Of a DNA stretch of 64,000 nucleotides, positions 22,995 to 35,935 are shown one piece after another. The translations under genes were made by a program, and so were the position numbers. Source of the DNA: Rosa chinensis (Eukaryota > Streptophyta > Magnoliopsida > Rosales > Rosaceae); assembly GCF_002994745.2 (NCBI RefSeq), contig NC_037091.1, positions 8,084,001 through 8,148,000 on the forward strand, written 5' to 3'. The notes under the pieces were generated by a model. That model made no database searches. It worked only from the letters and a program-made list of their open reading frames with translations, and was not told the origin of the DNA. Every line of letters starts with the position of its first letter. Position 1 is the stretch's first letter.

Positions 22995-23195
22995 TTTTGG
23001 CACGCCCAGTGGGACTTTTAGATTTTCGAGAACGTAACCATTGGGAAGTCAAGCGATAACCCTTATCAAAAGGTTTATGCTAACTGCTCAAAGCATAAGA
23101 CCTCTAGTTACAGACCGCACTTTCACGCGGACTGTCGTGGTCTTTCTGAAGAACAAGTGACATAAAGGTTTTCTCGTTACCCCCAATCAACCAAC

Positions 23196-25486
23196 ATGTC
23201 AACTGGACAGGGAGAGAATCACCCGACCACTATCGAGGGTCAAAGTGTCACTACTAACCAGGCAAGTGAGCCTGTCAACACTATCGTTGTTTCTGATGCT
23301 GCTGAAAGTGAAGAAAGAGAGGCTTTCGTTCCGAAGCCTATTCCAGAGGAAGCAACCTTCGAGGAAAAATCGCGATCATCATGGAGAATATTGAGAACCA
23401 TCGTGCAAAGGTAGCTGCTGACTTTGACAGGGAAACCGCGAAAACAGACCAGCGCATTGCCCAACGTGCTGAGGATACTAAGCAACAAATCGCACGATTG
23501 GAGAATGCAGTAAGATCCCATGCTAGAGGTATCGCTGATGAGCAGAGTCAACATAAAAAAGAAATTATGAAAGCTATCGCGAGCCAAACCAAGCAGACTG
23601 TGTCAGATTTGGCAGGTCTTCGCAAGGATGGTTCTAATCTTGCAACAGAGGTCGCCATGCAGAGAGCCGAATTGAACCAGGCTAAAGAGGTATTGAACAA
23701 AGCTCTAGGCGATCCTAACGCCATCCTCGGCTCACTCGGTCAGTCCTCTAGTTATGGTAAATATATACAACCAAATGCTCGCGAGAAGGCTAGCAACTGT
23801 ACGGCCACACCTCCTGCAACAGCTACTACTGCATCAACCAAAAATAAGGAAAGAGCTTTGGTGATTGGTGACAACAAGGCTGCTCCATCAGCCTCACAAA
23901 AGGATAAGATCCAGAAGACCGGTGATGGTACTCCAGCTGATCCTGTAGTGTTTACTCAGTACGACAGCGACGGGGCGGAGAATGTCTACCATGAACTCCC
24001 AGACAATTACTACGGCATTGACCAGACAGGCAACCTCGTCAAGATAACAGCGTTGGTCAAGGATGCGTCCATACCAGCGGTAACTCTTCAGCAGTCTGAT
24101 CCCCAGACTATTCACCTAAGGGAATGAACAATGACTGCTAGCCAAACCGTACCCTTGCAGGTTGCTCGCCAGACTGTGGGGAATCCTCCTCCTCCTCCTC
24201 CTGGTCCAGAGTATGTGAGACGTGAAGAGGTAGAGGAGATGATCAGGCTGGCTAACCCTAGGGCTCAAATGGATGGGGTCTATAAGGGACCTTTCCCGCC
24301 ACATATAATGCTCGCGCCCTTTCCAAGAGGTTATAAGAATATCATATTTTCTACTTTTTCAGGGGAGGACACTGAGAATGCGGCAACTCACCTGGCCAGG
24401 TTCAGGGTACAATGCGGCCAATACCAGAATGATGACATCCTCAAGTGCAGGATCTTTGGCACTTCTCTTTTTGGAGCCGCCTTTAGATGGTTTTTCAAAC
24501 TCCGACCAAGAACAGTGGCAGATTGGCCCACAATGGAAAAGCTCTTCCTAGAAACTTTTGGAGCCATTGAGCCCGAGGTCGATTTGGCCTCACTTACTCA
24601 GATGTCCCAACAACCCACCGAGTCTACTGTTGCCTATCTTCAACGCTTTCAGGTCCAGAAAGCCAAACTGATTGTGATCCTCCCTGAAAAAGAATTGGTT
24701 AAGCTAGTGATCAAGGGTTTGGAACCGCGCCAACGAAAGAAGCAACATGGCAGCATGATCCAGTTAATTGGAGAACTGATCACAGAGGTGGGTAGCTTTG
24801 AGCATCTCCTCAAAGAAACTGATGCTATGAAAAATGCGTCCAAAGGAACACATGTACCAGGGAAACACCGCACAGTGGCAGCTCTTGGATACCTACAGCC
24901 AACCTATGATCCTTACTATCACCATCAAGGGGAAGAGGTTTTCCAGGGTGAAGATGAAGTTGAAGAAGAGGAGAAAGACGTCTCCGCGCTAGAGTTGACA
25001 GGTAGGAAAAATTCAACCCTCCAGCAGTTAAAGATATCTAAGGAGCTTGTCAAGCTCAAGTCTGTGGCTTTCACCAAACCTGAGTTCGCGACGTATACAT
25101 ACGATGCCAATAAGGCACATGAGATTCTGGATGAGATGATTGCCACGAAGATGGTGAAAACAGACTTTGGCCCTTTCCCTCAACCGGATCAGCTGAAAGG
25201 AAAGAAGTACTGCAAATTCCACAACTTGTGGAACCATAACACAGTTGATTGTGTGAAGCTAAAGGACCAAATTCAGGTATGGCTCAATAACTGCAGTTTG
25301 CAGGTAGAAGCTTCGATAGCCGCGGCAGCACTAGTAGACTTGAACCCTTTTCCGGATACCGGAGTCAGTATGGTTGATGTGAACTGGCCCAAGAAGATAC
25401 CAGAGGAAACCAACCCTGGATTTGACTACAAAGGGGAAAGAAGAGAGGGAAGAAGGGGAGGAAACCCCTGTAAAGAAGAAAGCTAA
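23196..25486 (+). pseudogene. Tat gypsy gag
   Basis: An ATG at 23196 opens a Tat-type gag. The first 70 codons, then a shift near 23390, lead into a coiled-coil-like stretch (23381-24127: ENIENHRAKVAADFDRETAK, repeated Q, A and E). A single in-frame TGA at 24125-24127 is followed by the core retrotransposon gag domain (24131-25486), with FSTFSGEDTENAATHLARF, FGAAFRWFFKLRP and VAYLQRFQVQKAK. Near the end CKFHNLWNHNTVDCVKLK gives a C...H...C zinc-knuckle-like site. Gag assembles the particle. A further shift near 25470 moves the frame. Confidence 0.85.
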
Positions 25487-27289
25487 GCCCATCAACGAAG
25501 CCTCACTAGTGGTCCTTTGCTCGTGATGCAAAGAAGAATGCAGCATCCAAGTGTCGCACGCAGAAGTCGAGCAGACATTTCGTTTTGGTTCTCTCTCACC
25601 AATCAAATGGGCTTCACCATCACGAAACTACCAGCCTTCTAGCCCAAAGGCAATAGATGAGGTAAAGTCACCACCATCCCCAAAGGATTCCAACTTGTTC
25701 AAGAAATTGAAAGCAGCCGCGGCCGATCAGAAACAAGAAGGAAGGGCTTGGAATGAGCACAAAGATGTCGTGACCAAACCTTACATTCCTCCTGCCTCAA
25801 CGTCCACCATCAAGGAAGGCAAATGGTATACCAGGGAGAAGGGGAAAGCAGTGGAGATCAGCCCTTCCAAGAAAAGGAAATTGCAACGCCGGTTTGGAGA
25901 AGCCAAGCGCGCCTTAGAAGCTCTGGATCAGGGCCTGATCAAGTCGTCGCAACTGGTTAAATCTCCTGAGCAATATCAAAAGGAGATGGAGACATTAGCT
26001 GCTAAGCCACTGGTGGCTCCTTGTAGCTTTCAAAAACAAGCGCGCTCAGAATCAGGAGCCTCTAAGCCTAGTGTTTTCTACAGGATCACGACAGAAAGGA
26101 CACCTCCGCTAGCTAGGAAAGACAACTCGCCAACTAGGCGTCCACGTGTTAGGCGCAGGTTGTTTCGAGAGGAACCAGAAGCCAACCCTCAGTTTTTGAG
26201 AGATTGGGGGGCAAGGGCAGCACTGCAGAAGCTTTACAGTGGAGACCTAAAAAAATCCAAAGTCTGGTGGTCGCGCCCCCAAAGGAGATACTTGCAGGGG
26301 AACAAACATCAAACCCGCCATTGTTGATGGCCGAGCTGCAGGAACAAAAACAGTGTGAGGTAAAGGGCCTTACAGAAGAGTCATTAGTAGACCAGCTGGC
26401 GAAGCAGTTCAACACTGACATCCCAGTTGGATTGCCGAAGCTCAACCTGGAGGACGACATAGACGAAACTGAGGCGGTTGATACTTCCTGTAATAAGGAC
26501 TATGTACTTCCCGCGAGATATGCTTTGCCAATCGCCGCGCAGGAGTGTGTGGAGAATGAAGAAGGTACCGATCAGCCTCTGCAAATCACATCGGCTGCAA
26601 CAACACCGTTTGCAGAGGCAGTAGTTCTTGAGACTGAAGACGCTGAGGGTAAAGGTTTCTTTATGAGCTTCACAAGACCAACGCCCGCGATGGTTCAGCA
26701 CATGCGAGCTTTATATATAACAGTGGAGATTGCTAGCACTAAGGTCAGTAAGGTCATGGTCGACACAGGGGCCACTGTCAACGTTATCACCACAAGAACC
26801 ATGCATTTACTTGGGATCAAGAAAGAGCAGATCTAGTCTGCATCTCTCACGCTGAAGAACTTCGTGGGGACAATCACAAAGACTTTAGGCATATTGTTTC
26901 TACGTATCAAGATAGGACCAGCAGAGGGAGTCTATGCTTTCTTCGTAACAGACTGTTACGTAGCCTATAGCTCCATCCTAGGGCGCGACTGGATTCACCG
27001 GAGCTATTGTGTTCCTTCAACTCTCCACCAGGAACTGGTGATGTGGAATATGGTAACAGATCAAGCTAAGGTGATTAAAGCCGATCTTAGCCCATTCCCA
27101 GTTTCCACAAACTATGTAGATTCCAGGTACTACTTGGAGCCAATTACTCCATTGCAAGTCAGTGGCATCGATGACAAAGGCTACCCCACAGGGGTGACAA
27201 CCTCTGAATTGGCACAGTGGGGGCTTACGCTAACAAAAGAAGGCTTAGAAAGGCCTTCCCACGCCGTGCCCAAACCCTTAAACGATTAA
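25487..27289 (+). pseudogene. Tat gypsy linker and aspartic protease
   Basis: The frame restored after the shift reads a basic, proline-rich linker (25551-26327). A further shift near 26215-26270 leads to the protease domain with VMVDTGATVNVIT (active Asp at about 26761), then a TAG at 26834-26836 and its C-terminal lobe AYSSILGRDWIHR (26960-27000), a typical ILGRDW end of a retroviral-type protease. One stop, at 25487-25540, reads TCG-TGA-TGC, which looks like a decayed CGA. Confidence 0.8.
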
Positions 27290-29707
27290 TAGATTACGAC
27301 CTTCCAGAGGAAGGGATAGAGGTCTTCCACTCGCTGTACGAAAGACTATCCTCGTACCTGGTGGAAAAAGAGGCCTATGATCGTATCGCGACCTTGGAAA
27401 TTGTTAACGAGGATTTCTCTGACCAAGATAAAGAAGACGAAGAAGAAATTCAGCTGGCTCCAGCAGCGCCGGATGACACCCCTCCAAAGGTCAGGGATCC
27501 TACAAAGAAAGTCAATCTTGGAACAGCAGCTGAACCTATGGAAGTGGCTATCAGCGCTTACTTAGAGCCTCGCGAGAAACAAAGACTCATTGATTTATTA
27601 CTAGAGTTCAAACACTGCTTCGCGGAGAAATATGAAGACATGCCCGGCCTGTCACCGGACTTGGTTTGCCATCAACTACCAACACTCCCTGACAAAAGGC
27701 CTGTGAAGCAAGGGCCACGAAGAATGAACTTCGAGACCCAAGTTCTGGTCAAAGAAGAAGTTGAAAAGATGCACAGGTCAGGCATCATTCGGGTGGCCAA
27801 ATACAATCAGTGGCTGTCCAATATCGGGCCAGTCCGTAAGAAGAATGGTAAGATGAGGGTCTGCGTGGACTACAGAGACCTTAATGTCGCTACGCTTAAA
27901 GACGTCTGCCCCATGCTAGTCGCAGATATGTTGGTAGATGCAGTGGTAGGACATAAATTGTTATCCTTCATGGACGGAACTGTTGGGTATCACCAGATTC
28001 CTGTTGCGGAGGAAGACAGGCACAAAACCGCGTTCTGTTGTCCAGGGTTCGCGGGCGTTTTTGAATACGTGGTTATGCCTTTTGGACTAAATAATGCTGG
28101 GGCAACGTTTCAGAGAGCCATGAACCTGATTTTCCACGACATCCTGGGGAAGATTTTAGAGGTTTACATTGATGACGTGGTCGTCAAGTCCAAGCAGTGC
28201 GGGGATCACATCACAGATCTCAGGAAAGTCTTCGAGAGGATGCGGCTGCACAAGCTCAAGATGAATCCCGCCAAGTGTGTTTTCGGAGTTCAAGCAGGAG
28301 ATTTTTTGGGCTTCATCGTCCATCAAAGGGGTATTGAGGTCCCTGAGGATAAGGCAAGCGCAGTCATCAACGCCTCTTCGCCGCACACAAAGAAAGAGTT
28401 ACAACGATTACTGGGTAAGATCAACTTCCTGAGACGTTTCATATCTAACTCTGCAGGTAAAATCCAGCATTTTTCCCCACTACTGAGACTACAAGGACAG
28501 AACGAGTTTGTATGGGAACCTCAACACCAAGAGGCTTTTGACAAAATTAAGGCCTATCTGGCGAGTCCGTCAGTACTCGTTCCACCTAGAGCTAGATTTC
28601 CATTAAAGTTGTATATTTCAGCAGCTGATCGAGGCTTCCATTGGCAGTCTACTCACCCAGGATGATGAGGAAGGTGTCGAGCATGCCATTTTTTACCTCA
28701 GTAGGACACTGACGGATTGCGAAACCAGGTATACTCCCATGGAAAAATTGTGTCTTACATTGTACTTCTCAGCATGCAAGTTGCGACACTACGTGTTATC
28801 CTTTACCACTTGCATTATCGCTCAAACCGACCTGGTTAAGTACATGCTGTCGCGACCTATTCTGCGAGGTCGTATTGGCAAGTGGGTACTGGCCTTATCT
28901 GAATTCTTGCTACAATACGTTCCACAGAAAGCAGTGAAGGGACAAGCCATCGCAGACTTTCTAGCACATCACCCTATGTTGGATGTCCCCACAGTGAAAG
29001 AGTTAGAGATAGCGACCGCAACCATAACTCGACCAGATTTGGCGCGCATTCCAGAATATGCTATTTGGTATCAAGCTACAATCTCCCTTCCACCCTGGAT
29101 ATTATTTTTTGATGGCTCAAGAACAGAAACACTAGCAGGGGCAGGGATTGTTCTGGAAAACCCAGCAGGCGATCGTTTTTCGTATTCTTTCTAATTGGAG
29201 TTTAAGTGCACCAATAATCAAGCAGAGTACGCGGCCCTCATTATTGACCTAGAGGTGTTACTGGAGCTAGGAGTAAGAGATGTCCAAGTACACGGTGATT
29301 CTTTGCTTGTCATAAATCAACTTCAAGAGAAGAACAGGTGTGTGAGCTGCTTCCTTGTACCATATTTGAATCGCGCCATTGAACTTCTGGATCAATTCAA
29401 TAACGTGGATTTGGAATATATTTCTCACAAGTGCAACTTTGCTGCCAACGAACTTGCTCAACTGGCTACTAGCATTACTTTGAAATATGGGGTTCGCGAG
29501 CGAATCCTGAAAGTTGAACGACGCACGCTTCCTTCTTGGCTCGCACGACCTGACCCGCCAGACGATCCAGTCGTCGTGGTCCTCAAACCTATTGATATAG
29601 ACTGGCACATCCCTTTGATTGCTTACCTAAAGCAACCAGACGCCGCTTCAGACAGGAAGACTCATTTTCTTGCCTCAAATTACTTCCTCAGAGGGGTTGA
29701 GTTGCGC
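27217..29707 (+). pseudogene. Tat gypsy reverse transcriptase with two RNase H domains
   Basis: The reverse transcriptase is intact for about 480 codons (27217-28665): GKMRVCVDYRDLN, LSFMDGTVGYHQIPV, FEYVVMPFGLNNAGATFQRA, and YIDDVVVKS (28165-28191) with both catalytic Asp. A frameshift near 28640 leads to the classical RNase H remnant (YTPMEKLCLTLYFSACKLRHY). Then a second RNase H of the archaeal type follows: WILFFDGSRTETLAGAGIVL, a TAA at 29192, FKCTNNQAEYAAL and VHGDSLLVINQL. D, E and D of the second domain are all visible. Two RNase H domains place it in the Tat lineage. Confidence 0.88.
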
Positions 29708-29710
29708 TGA

Positions 29711-30799
29711 CGCGGCGAAGATGGCATAGATTTTCGGTGTGTGTTTGGCCGCGATGCGAAGCGTTTGATGCAAGGAGCACATGCCGGCATATGTGGAGCC
29801 CATCAAGCGGGTCCAAAGATGCGTTGGCTCATCAGGCGACATGGGTATTATTGGCCCAGCATTTTGAAAGACTGTATCATGTTCACAAAAGGCTGTCAGG
29901 ATTGCCAAGCTCATGGACCAGTTCAGCATATTTCCAATATTCCCATGCAACCTATTATTAAACCTTGGCTTGCACAACCTATTCATCCCCATTCGTCACT
30001 CCAACACAAGTTCATCATCGTTGCTACAGATTTCTTCACTAAATGGGTGGAAGCTGAACATTTGAAGGAGGCCTCTGGAGCAACCATTCGCCAATTCATC
30101 TTTCAAAATATTATATGCAGGTTCGGCGTCCCTGAGGTGTTAGTATCAGACAGGGGGGCAACATTTATGGGTGGTGATGTGGAGCAGCTCGTCAACGACT
30201 TCGGCATCCAGTTTCTCCACAGCACACCTTATTACGCTTAGTCTAATAGTCAAGCAGAGGCCAGTAACAAGATTATCATTACCCTACTAAAGAAAATGCT
30301 TGTTGAAAACCCTCGCCAATGGCACCAGACATTGTATGAAACGTTGTGGGCCTATCGCACTTTAAAGCGAACTCCTATTGCCACAACGCCCTAAGCACTC
30401 ATGTTTGGTCACGACGCGGTTTTACCTTTGGAGATCAATGTTCACTCCCTACGCGTCCAAGATCAACATCATTTGATTGGTGATGACTACGTCCAAGCCA
30501 TGTGGCAGGAGCACGAAGACCTTAGTGGACAGCACTTAGAGGCTTTGGACAACTTAGTGATGGAAAAGCAACGCATCGCTCGCGCCTATGATAAGAGAAC
30601 TCGCGGCCGCAGTTACAAAGAGGGTGAGCTCGTTTGGAAGGCAGTCCTTCCATTTGGTGAAAAGTTGACCGGTCGTGGTAAATGGACCCCGCGCTGGGAA
30701 GGGCCCTGTGTGATTCATAGAATTCTGGAACGTGGGGCTTTTCACCTCAAAGATTGGATGGCGACCTCCACCGCAACCCTATCAATGGCAGGTTCTTAA
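29711..30799 (+). pseudogene. Tat gypsy integrase
   Basis: After a TGA in CGC-TGA-CGC (29708-29710) the HHCC zinc finger reads HAGICGAH ... CQDCQAHG. The core has FIIVATDFFTKWVEAE, SDRGATFMGG (second Asp) and, beyond a stop at 30239-30241, SNSQAEASNK (Glu). The first catalytic Asp, normally in a WAMDLIG-type motif, is missing: the sequence runs PWLAQPIHPHSS. The C-terminal part (30401-30799) has LVWKAVLP and GKWTPRWEGPCVI, the usual binding tail. Inactive. Confidence 0.85.
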
Positions 30800-30854
30800 A
30801 GAAATACTACCCCAGCGTTTGGGAATTTGATGATCCCCCTGATTCTTCCATTGC

Positions 30855-30965
30855 AAGGACAGGGGGGCAAACATAGTGTCCCTTGGCTCGCCTCATCTTA
30901 GGCCTTTTCCATTGTGGCCTCGTTCACCTGTCTTCACTCCACCTACGAACACTAAGGGGGCAACA
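30855..30965 (+). other. Polypurine-type tracts after integrase
   Basis: AAGGACAGGGGGGCAA (about 30857-30872) and CACTAAGGGGGCAA (about 30950-30964) both look like plus-strand priming tracts. Tat elements often have more than one. Neither is followed by a sequence matching the left LTR. Confidence 0.5.
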
Positions 30966-31319
30966 CTCTATGCCTAAATGCCTTTATAGTGGCAATTATT
31001 TTTGTAGTAATTCATCTGGCAAATTTTTTGTACATTTTCGTTCAATATCCTTGACAATATGTGTTGGGAATGTGTGTAAGGGCCTATACCAGAGGCCTTA
31101 TTATATCTTGTTTTTTAACAAATAAGAAAATTTCGAATCTTTCATTCATAAAGTGGCTTTGCTGCCAAAAGCAAGACAATGTTTTCGAGAAAATTACATT
31201 AACGATATACAAAGCTAGAAAGTGGCTAAAACAACTAATAAGGATTCATGTCTTCTATGAGCTTCCGGATCTTGCGGCAAGAAGGGTTGATGAGATATTC
31301 ACTCTTACTCTTCCTCTCT

Positions 31320-33430
31320 TCACCCTCCTATGATCTGAGTCGCAGCTGCTATCATTTGTACTGGAAGAAGAGGGAAGGAAATAATCCATCGCAACCCTTC
31401 CAGTTGGTTATCCTCAGGGATGGAGACAGAATCAGTGCTAAAGTGCGACCCAGTTGCCTCACCTACCTCCAGGGGGAAAATAGAAGTCGGCTCATCAGAC
31501 CTTAGAGGTAGGCCGCGGAAGAAGAACGATCGGCCTCGAGTGGCCTTTCGTCCTTCTTCGCTTTGCTCCTCGCGGAGAAATATGAGGAGAGGGACTCCCT
31601 AGCATGTGGTGCCCCGCGTTAGGAGCTCCTCGTATGCTTCAACCTACCCAAAACCTAGGATGTTCCATCCAGGCTTTCATAGACCAAAGACATGAGGTTG
31701 CCTGAGATTAGGCCATAAGGCCTACCCAGGCAGTGAGATTAAGCCATAAAGCCTAAGATCTAAAGGCTAAGGGTGAGATCGTATGGAGAAGATTTGAGAA
31801 ATAGAAGGAAGAGGAGAAAGGGTTGCAAGGTCATTGCTGGGTAAGCCATGTGTGCGTAAGTTTTCATCTTCCAAAGTATTGATATTTATAGAGGCCTGCC
31901 TCAGTGGCCTCAACCCTTGGATATGGGCAGTTGAAAATGTTTCAACGCCATCAATGGGAATATCAATAGAATTCAATGCTGAGATCTCAGAAATAAATGG
32001 AATTGAATACGCATGGACAAGAGAGCGGTCTCTAAGGAGGTAACTGCTCCTTTTCGAGATTGTCTTTTTGAAACTGTTTTTGTGCAGTTAAAGCAAAAAT
32101 TGAACAGAGCTATTGCCTACGAGATAAAAGAAACTTAGCTAGATAATTAATTTATTGGTAGTAATATTGTTCATACAAATTAATGGGCCTAATATCAGAG
32201 GCCTAAAAGTCCCCGGCCTGCATGAGTTAAGCGGAGGAAAAGTTCACCCAGGTGAAAGGTAGCATCAGCGGCAGCTTGTGCAGCCTGTTGGGCTGCTACA
32301 CGAGCTTGGGCCAGGTCATGGATCAGCGTCTCGAAAGCGGCAAGGGGCTGCTCCAATTGAGGTTCCGCATGGGCAAGCCTAGCAGTCACATCAGTTAAGT
32401 GGGCCTGAAGATCCTGGATCTGGGTTAGCAGATGGTTTCTCTCGAGAGTCAGATCCCTGATGAGATTAGCCCGATCACCCAAGAAATCACGCGCAGTATC
32501 CATCTGTTGAGCAAGAGTCTGGTAGTGTGTTTCGGTCTACCTAGCTTGCGCGGTCACGACTGCCCTCTCATTGAGCCCTTTGGGAAGATCCTGCAGCAGC
32601 TGGTCAACCTCTTGAAATTGGTCTTCAGTGATAGCCCCCTCGCGGAGAAGTACCCTCAGATACTCCAAAACTCTCGCGGGCGCGCCAGGAATTAGAATAT
32701 CAGGGCCCAGAAGGCAACGAAGGCCTTCTCTGGCATCATCTACGACCCCAGTAGGGGTCACTTCGAGCACATGAGCTAGCCGTTCTAAAGTGGACAGAGG
32801 CGGTTGCTCAGTGACAGGAGGGGCCTCAAGAGGCTTCGCAACAGGTACTGCCTCTGGCAATGGCGCAGGGTTTTCCCCTACTCCCCCTGCTTCAATGGCT
32901 TGGGGGGCATGCTCCTGACCAACCACGTCAAGGACAGGTTCAGCAGGATTCTCGGCCACTATCTCCCCAGCTATGACAGCCGCTTCCTCGTTTGGAATAG
33001 CATTTGGGCCCTAGAAGGACACATTGTCAGAATAACCAAGCCAGGGGTTAGTGATAAAACATTTTGTTAAGAGAGGTACCTCTTCAACATGTGGCTCATG
33101 AAGAATTGCTGCTAGCACAGGTTCCTGGGCAATCTCACCGGAAGCTGGAACTGAATCAGGTGCTGCCTGTCCCAGAACGAGGGATGCAGTTGGTTGCTCG
33201 TGGGAGGTGTCTGGGAGCGATATTCTTTCAACAAACTCAGGCGAGCTGTCATCTATAACTTGTGTTGGGACCAGAACCAACTGCATATTGTTTGCAGTTG
33301 GAGAGGGAGGATTATTAGAACCATTTGGCTCTTGGACTTGCGAACCAGATACACCTTCACCAGCAACGGAGGATCATTCCCCAACCTGCCTTGATGACCT
33401 ACGACGAACCTGCAGAGGAGGAGCGTTATA
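31320..33430 (-). pseudogene. Antisense extra ORF of the Tat element
   Basis: On the minus strand one frame continues from about 33430 to 32195, over 400 codons with three stops (near 33382, 33010 and 32535). It reads an acidic, Pro/Val/Glu-rich protein with a C-terminal coiled-coil-like part (LTTQIQ-like LERNHLLTQIQDLQAHLTDV and LAHAEPQLEQPLAAF). Farther down, 31505-31320 is open in another frame (DEPTSIFPLEVGEATG ... AAATQIIGG, stop), probably a later exon or shifted part. Its place between pol and the 3' LTR, reading against pol, matches the antisense extra ORFs described for Tat elements. The function of these proteins is not known. Confidence 0.65.
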
Positions 33431-34632
33431 AAGTCATACATAACAAAACAAAACGTCATGGCTCATTTTAGATGAGTATTACCAGTCGATCAGCGACTGG
33501 TTCATCTTTCGCCCATGGATCAGTCCGGGGTTCATCTTTTGCCCGTGGATCAGTCCGGGGATCGCCCGTGGATCAGTCCGGGGATCAGCGCGAGGAATGG
33601 CTTTGGCGTTCGGTTCCCCGCTGTTTTGACCTGAGGGGGTTTGAACTGGAGTAGAATCTATTCGGTTCTACATCGGAACCGCCCCAACACTGGTGGGGAA
33701 GGAGCGACGCCTTGATTCAAGTGGGCGTGTCCAAGAAGGGTTTTCTCCTACGGGGATTGGCAGAGCAGCGGCTAGGGTCGAAGGCAAGGCATGACTGGGT
33801 GCCCAGAGTATTTTTGTGTGTCCAATGGGCCTGGGCTTGTTTGGGTTACTCAAGAAGGGCCTTTGCTTGGGCCTTGTCTTCTGTTTGGATTCGTATCTGG
33901 GATCCTAGAGATTTTTTATGGATTCCTCTTTCTGCTACATTTTGGATTTGGAGTTTCAGTTACTTAGGAAGAAGATTGCTCTCTATTCAGCGCATTATTT
34001 TGCGTGGAGTAGGCAAGGTCGTTCACACTACCGGCGGTTACCTTGATAGAAGGTTACCCTCTATTCGATGTATATCTTTGCCTGGAAGTATGGTCGACCA
34101 TACTATTGGTACCATTTTACATAGCCTGGACTCTGTCTAGTCCTTCATCAAATGCTTAATTGCATCCCTTCGTACTCTTGCTAGGTTTTATTTAGGTTGC
34201 TTTGTTGCATCTAGTATTTCTCTTGCTATTTTATATTTTGATGTAGTCTATACATCTATAAGTTGTAATTTTTCTTATGTTCATTATTAATAAAATGGTT
34301 TACTATTACTCTAAAAAAAAAACACAAAGTTACTAGGAGAGATTAGTGGTTGTGAGCATTTTCTTAATAAATTTTTCATTTGCTGCAAGTATGGTTCTGT
34401 TTTTATTTATTCTAAAAGCTACTGTAACCTTCTCTTTCCAGATTGCTTTAAATAACAGCTTGACCATTGTGATTGATCACCAGCTTCCAATAGGAAAAGG
34501 TGGCTTAATAATTAAAAATATATGAGAAAATTAGAAAGAAAAAAAAACCCAAAAAATGAAGCTCCTATTAGGAAAAACTCATTCCTATATTTTCTTTTAA
34601 TCTATACCCATTCACATAATTAAACCTTCCTT
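33431..34632. other. Short GGATCAGTCCGGGG tandem repeats and a poly(A)-tailed segment
   Basis: At 33490-33590 the phrase GTGGATCAGTCCGGGG is repeated about four times. From about 33640 a plus-strand segment runs to an A run at 34312-34322 preceded by ATTAATAAAATGG, which looks like the 3' end of a further non-LTR element or processed sequence; no flanking duplication was found. 34500-34632 is a copy of the dispersed repeat also seen at 20386-20490 and is where CACTA-1 landed. Confidence 0.45.
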
Positions 34633-35354
34633 CACTACTAGAAATTTTCCCATTCCACAATGACTTCAATTAGTTCCTATTGGGACAAAGCATACTAAAA
34701 ACAGTTGCTAAATTAGCCACTATTGAGGAATCAGTCCCCTCTATAGCAAGTGTCATTGGGGCAATAGGTATTGATAAAACAACAGTGGAATAACGGAATC
34801 CAAGGTAAAGTCAGCATCTAAATTCACACTGATATTAGTGGTTTTGGAATGTCACTGATATCAGTGGCAAATTTATGAGATTATATTAAAAAAAATAAGG
34901 TGCCAGTTGGCACCTTTACATTCTTGTACTATACTTTATATTGTATTTTAAATTGTATAATACAATAAATGTACTAGCTATAAATTTACAGATGCACCCA
35001 TCAATATATAAACATCAAGACTTCATCCCACAGCTGCAACTCTTCTTTTGACACGGACATGTGATGCCCCAAAAATTCGTATTTATTTTCTGAGGATTTT
35101 TTAGAATCTAATTTATGGTTATTGGACTGTTTCGTGGCTCATGGATGGAGCGGAAATATTTCGGACGAATTTTTATTCTGAAAATATGACTTTAGGGGTG
35201 GCGCAAAGGTTGACTTTTGATACATTGAGATTCTCTAAAAACTTCCTTCACAAAAGTTGTAGAGCGCGTCGATACGAGTTCGTAGAAATATGGAACGCAT
35301 CAATCGGAGTTCGTATGAGGAAGTTATGGCTTTCGGAAGAAGTTTCCATTTTGG

Positions 35355-35362
35355 TATAAATA
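35355..35362 (+). promoter_or_regulatory. TATA box of solo LTR 4
   Basis: TATAAATA in the context TTGGTATAAATAGG, the same as in LTR 1, after the shared GATACGAG box. Confidence 0.7.
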
Positions 35363-35888
35363 GGAATTTTCCGAAATTATGTTCATAATTTCCAAGTTTC
35401 CATTTCCAGAAACTCTCATTCTCTCTCTTTTCTCTCTCGGTCGACACCTTCACTATCTGAGTCTTTCATCTGACCCGACTCGGACCCGACCGTCCCGGCC
35501 AGACTTTTCCTGCTGTTTCCGGCGGTGAAATCTTCCAGATCTGCTCGTCTTGGCCGTCTGCTCCTCCCTCTGGTGTCCTCTAGCAGCGATTCTCCTTTAC
35601 GGCTTTAAGTTTCCTTCTTTGGGTTCGTGGAAGCTTACTAGATCGATCTGTGGTGTTTTTTTGGATCGATTTACGTGGAAATCGGTTCAACTCGGATTAA
35701 GCAAAAATTCAAAGCTTGTGAGGTAGTTTTCGACCCTTTATGCTTGTTTTCTGACTTCGACCAAGTCATGAAAATTCACAAGCATGTTTAGATGAACATT
35801 TTTTATGTTGAGAGTTTTGGGAAATAATGAGTTTTGGCCGGTGGCGGCGTTCCGGCGGTGTTATGGCCATCTAGGGGATTGTTTCAGG

Positions 35889-35935
35889 TATTATATATGT
35901 TCTACTCATTTATACGAGCGTTTCGATATATAATA
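35889..35935 (+). other. Conserved leader stem-loop in solo LTR 4
   Basis: TATTATATAT (35889-35898) pairs with ATATATAATA (35926-35935); the inner stem is CTCAT facing ACGAG, partly decayed. Confidence 0.6.

Larger units (their letters stand above)
22251..33430 (+). mobile_element. Tat-lineage Ty3/gypsy retrotransposon, 3' LTR not found
   Basis: A left LTR (22251-22994) is followed by gag, protease, reverse transcriptase, two RNase H regions and integrase on the plus strand. Purine tracts ending in GGGGGGCAA and GGGGGCAA follow (about 30860 and 30955), then an antisense extra ORF. A second, archaeal-type RNase H and an antisense ORF after pol are marks of the Tat/Ogre/Retand group. The reading frame is broken by at least three shifts and about seven stops. 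No copy of the left LTR could be found between 30800 and 35060, so the 3' end is deleted or replaced. Confidence 0.85.
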
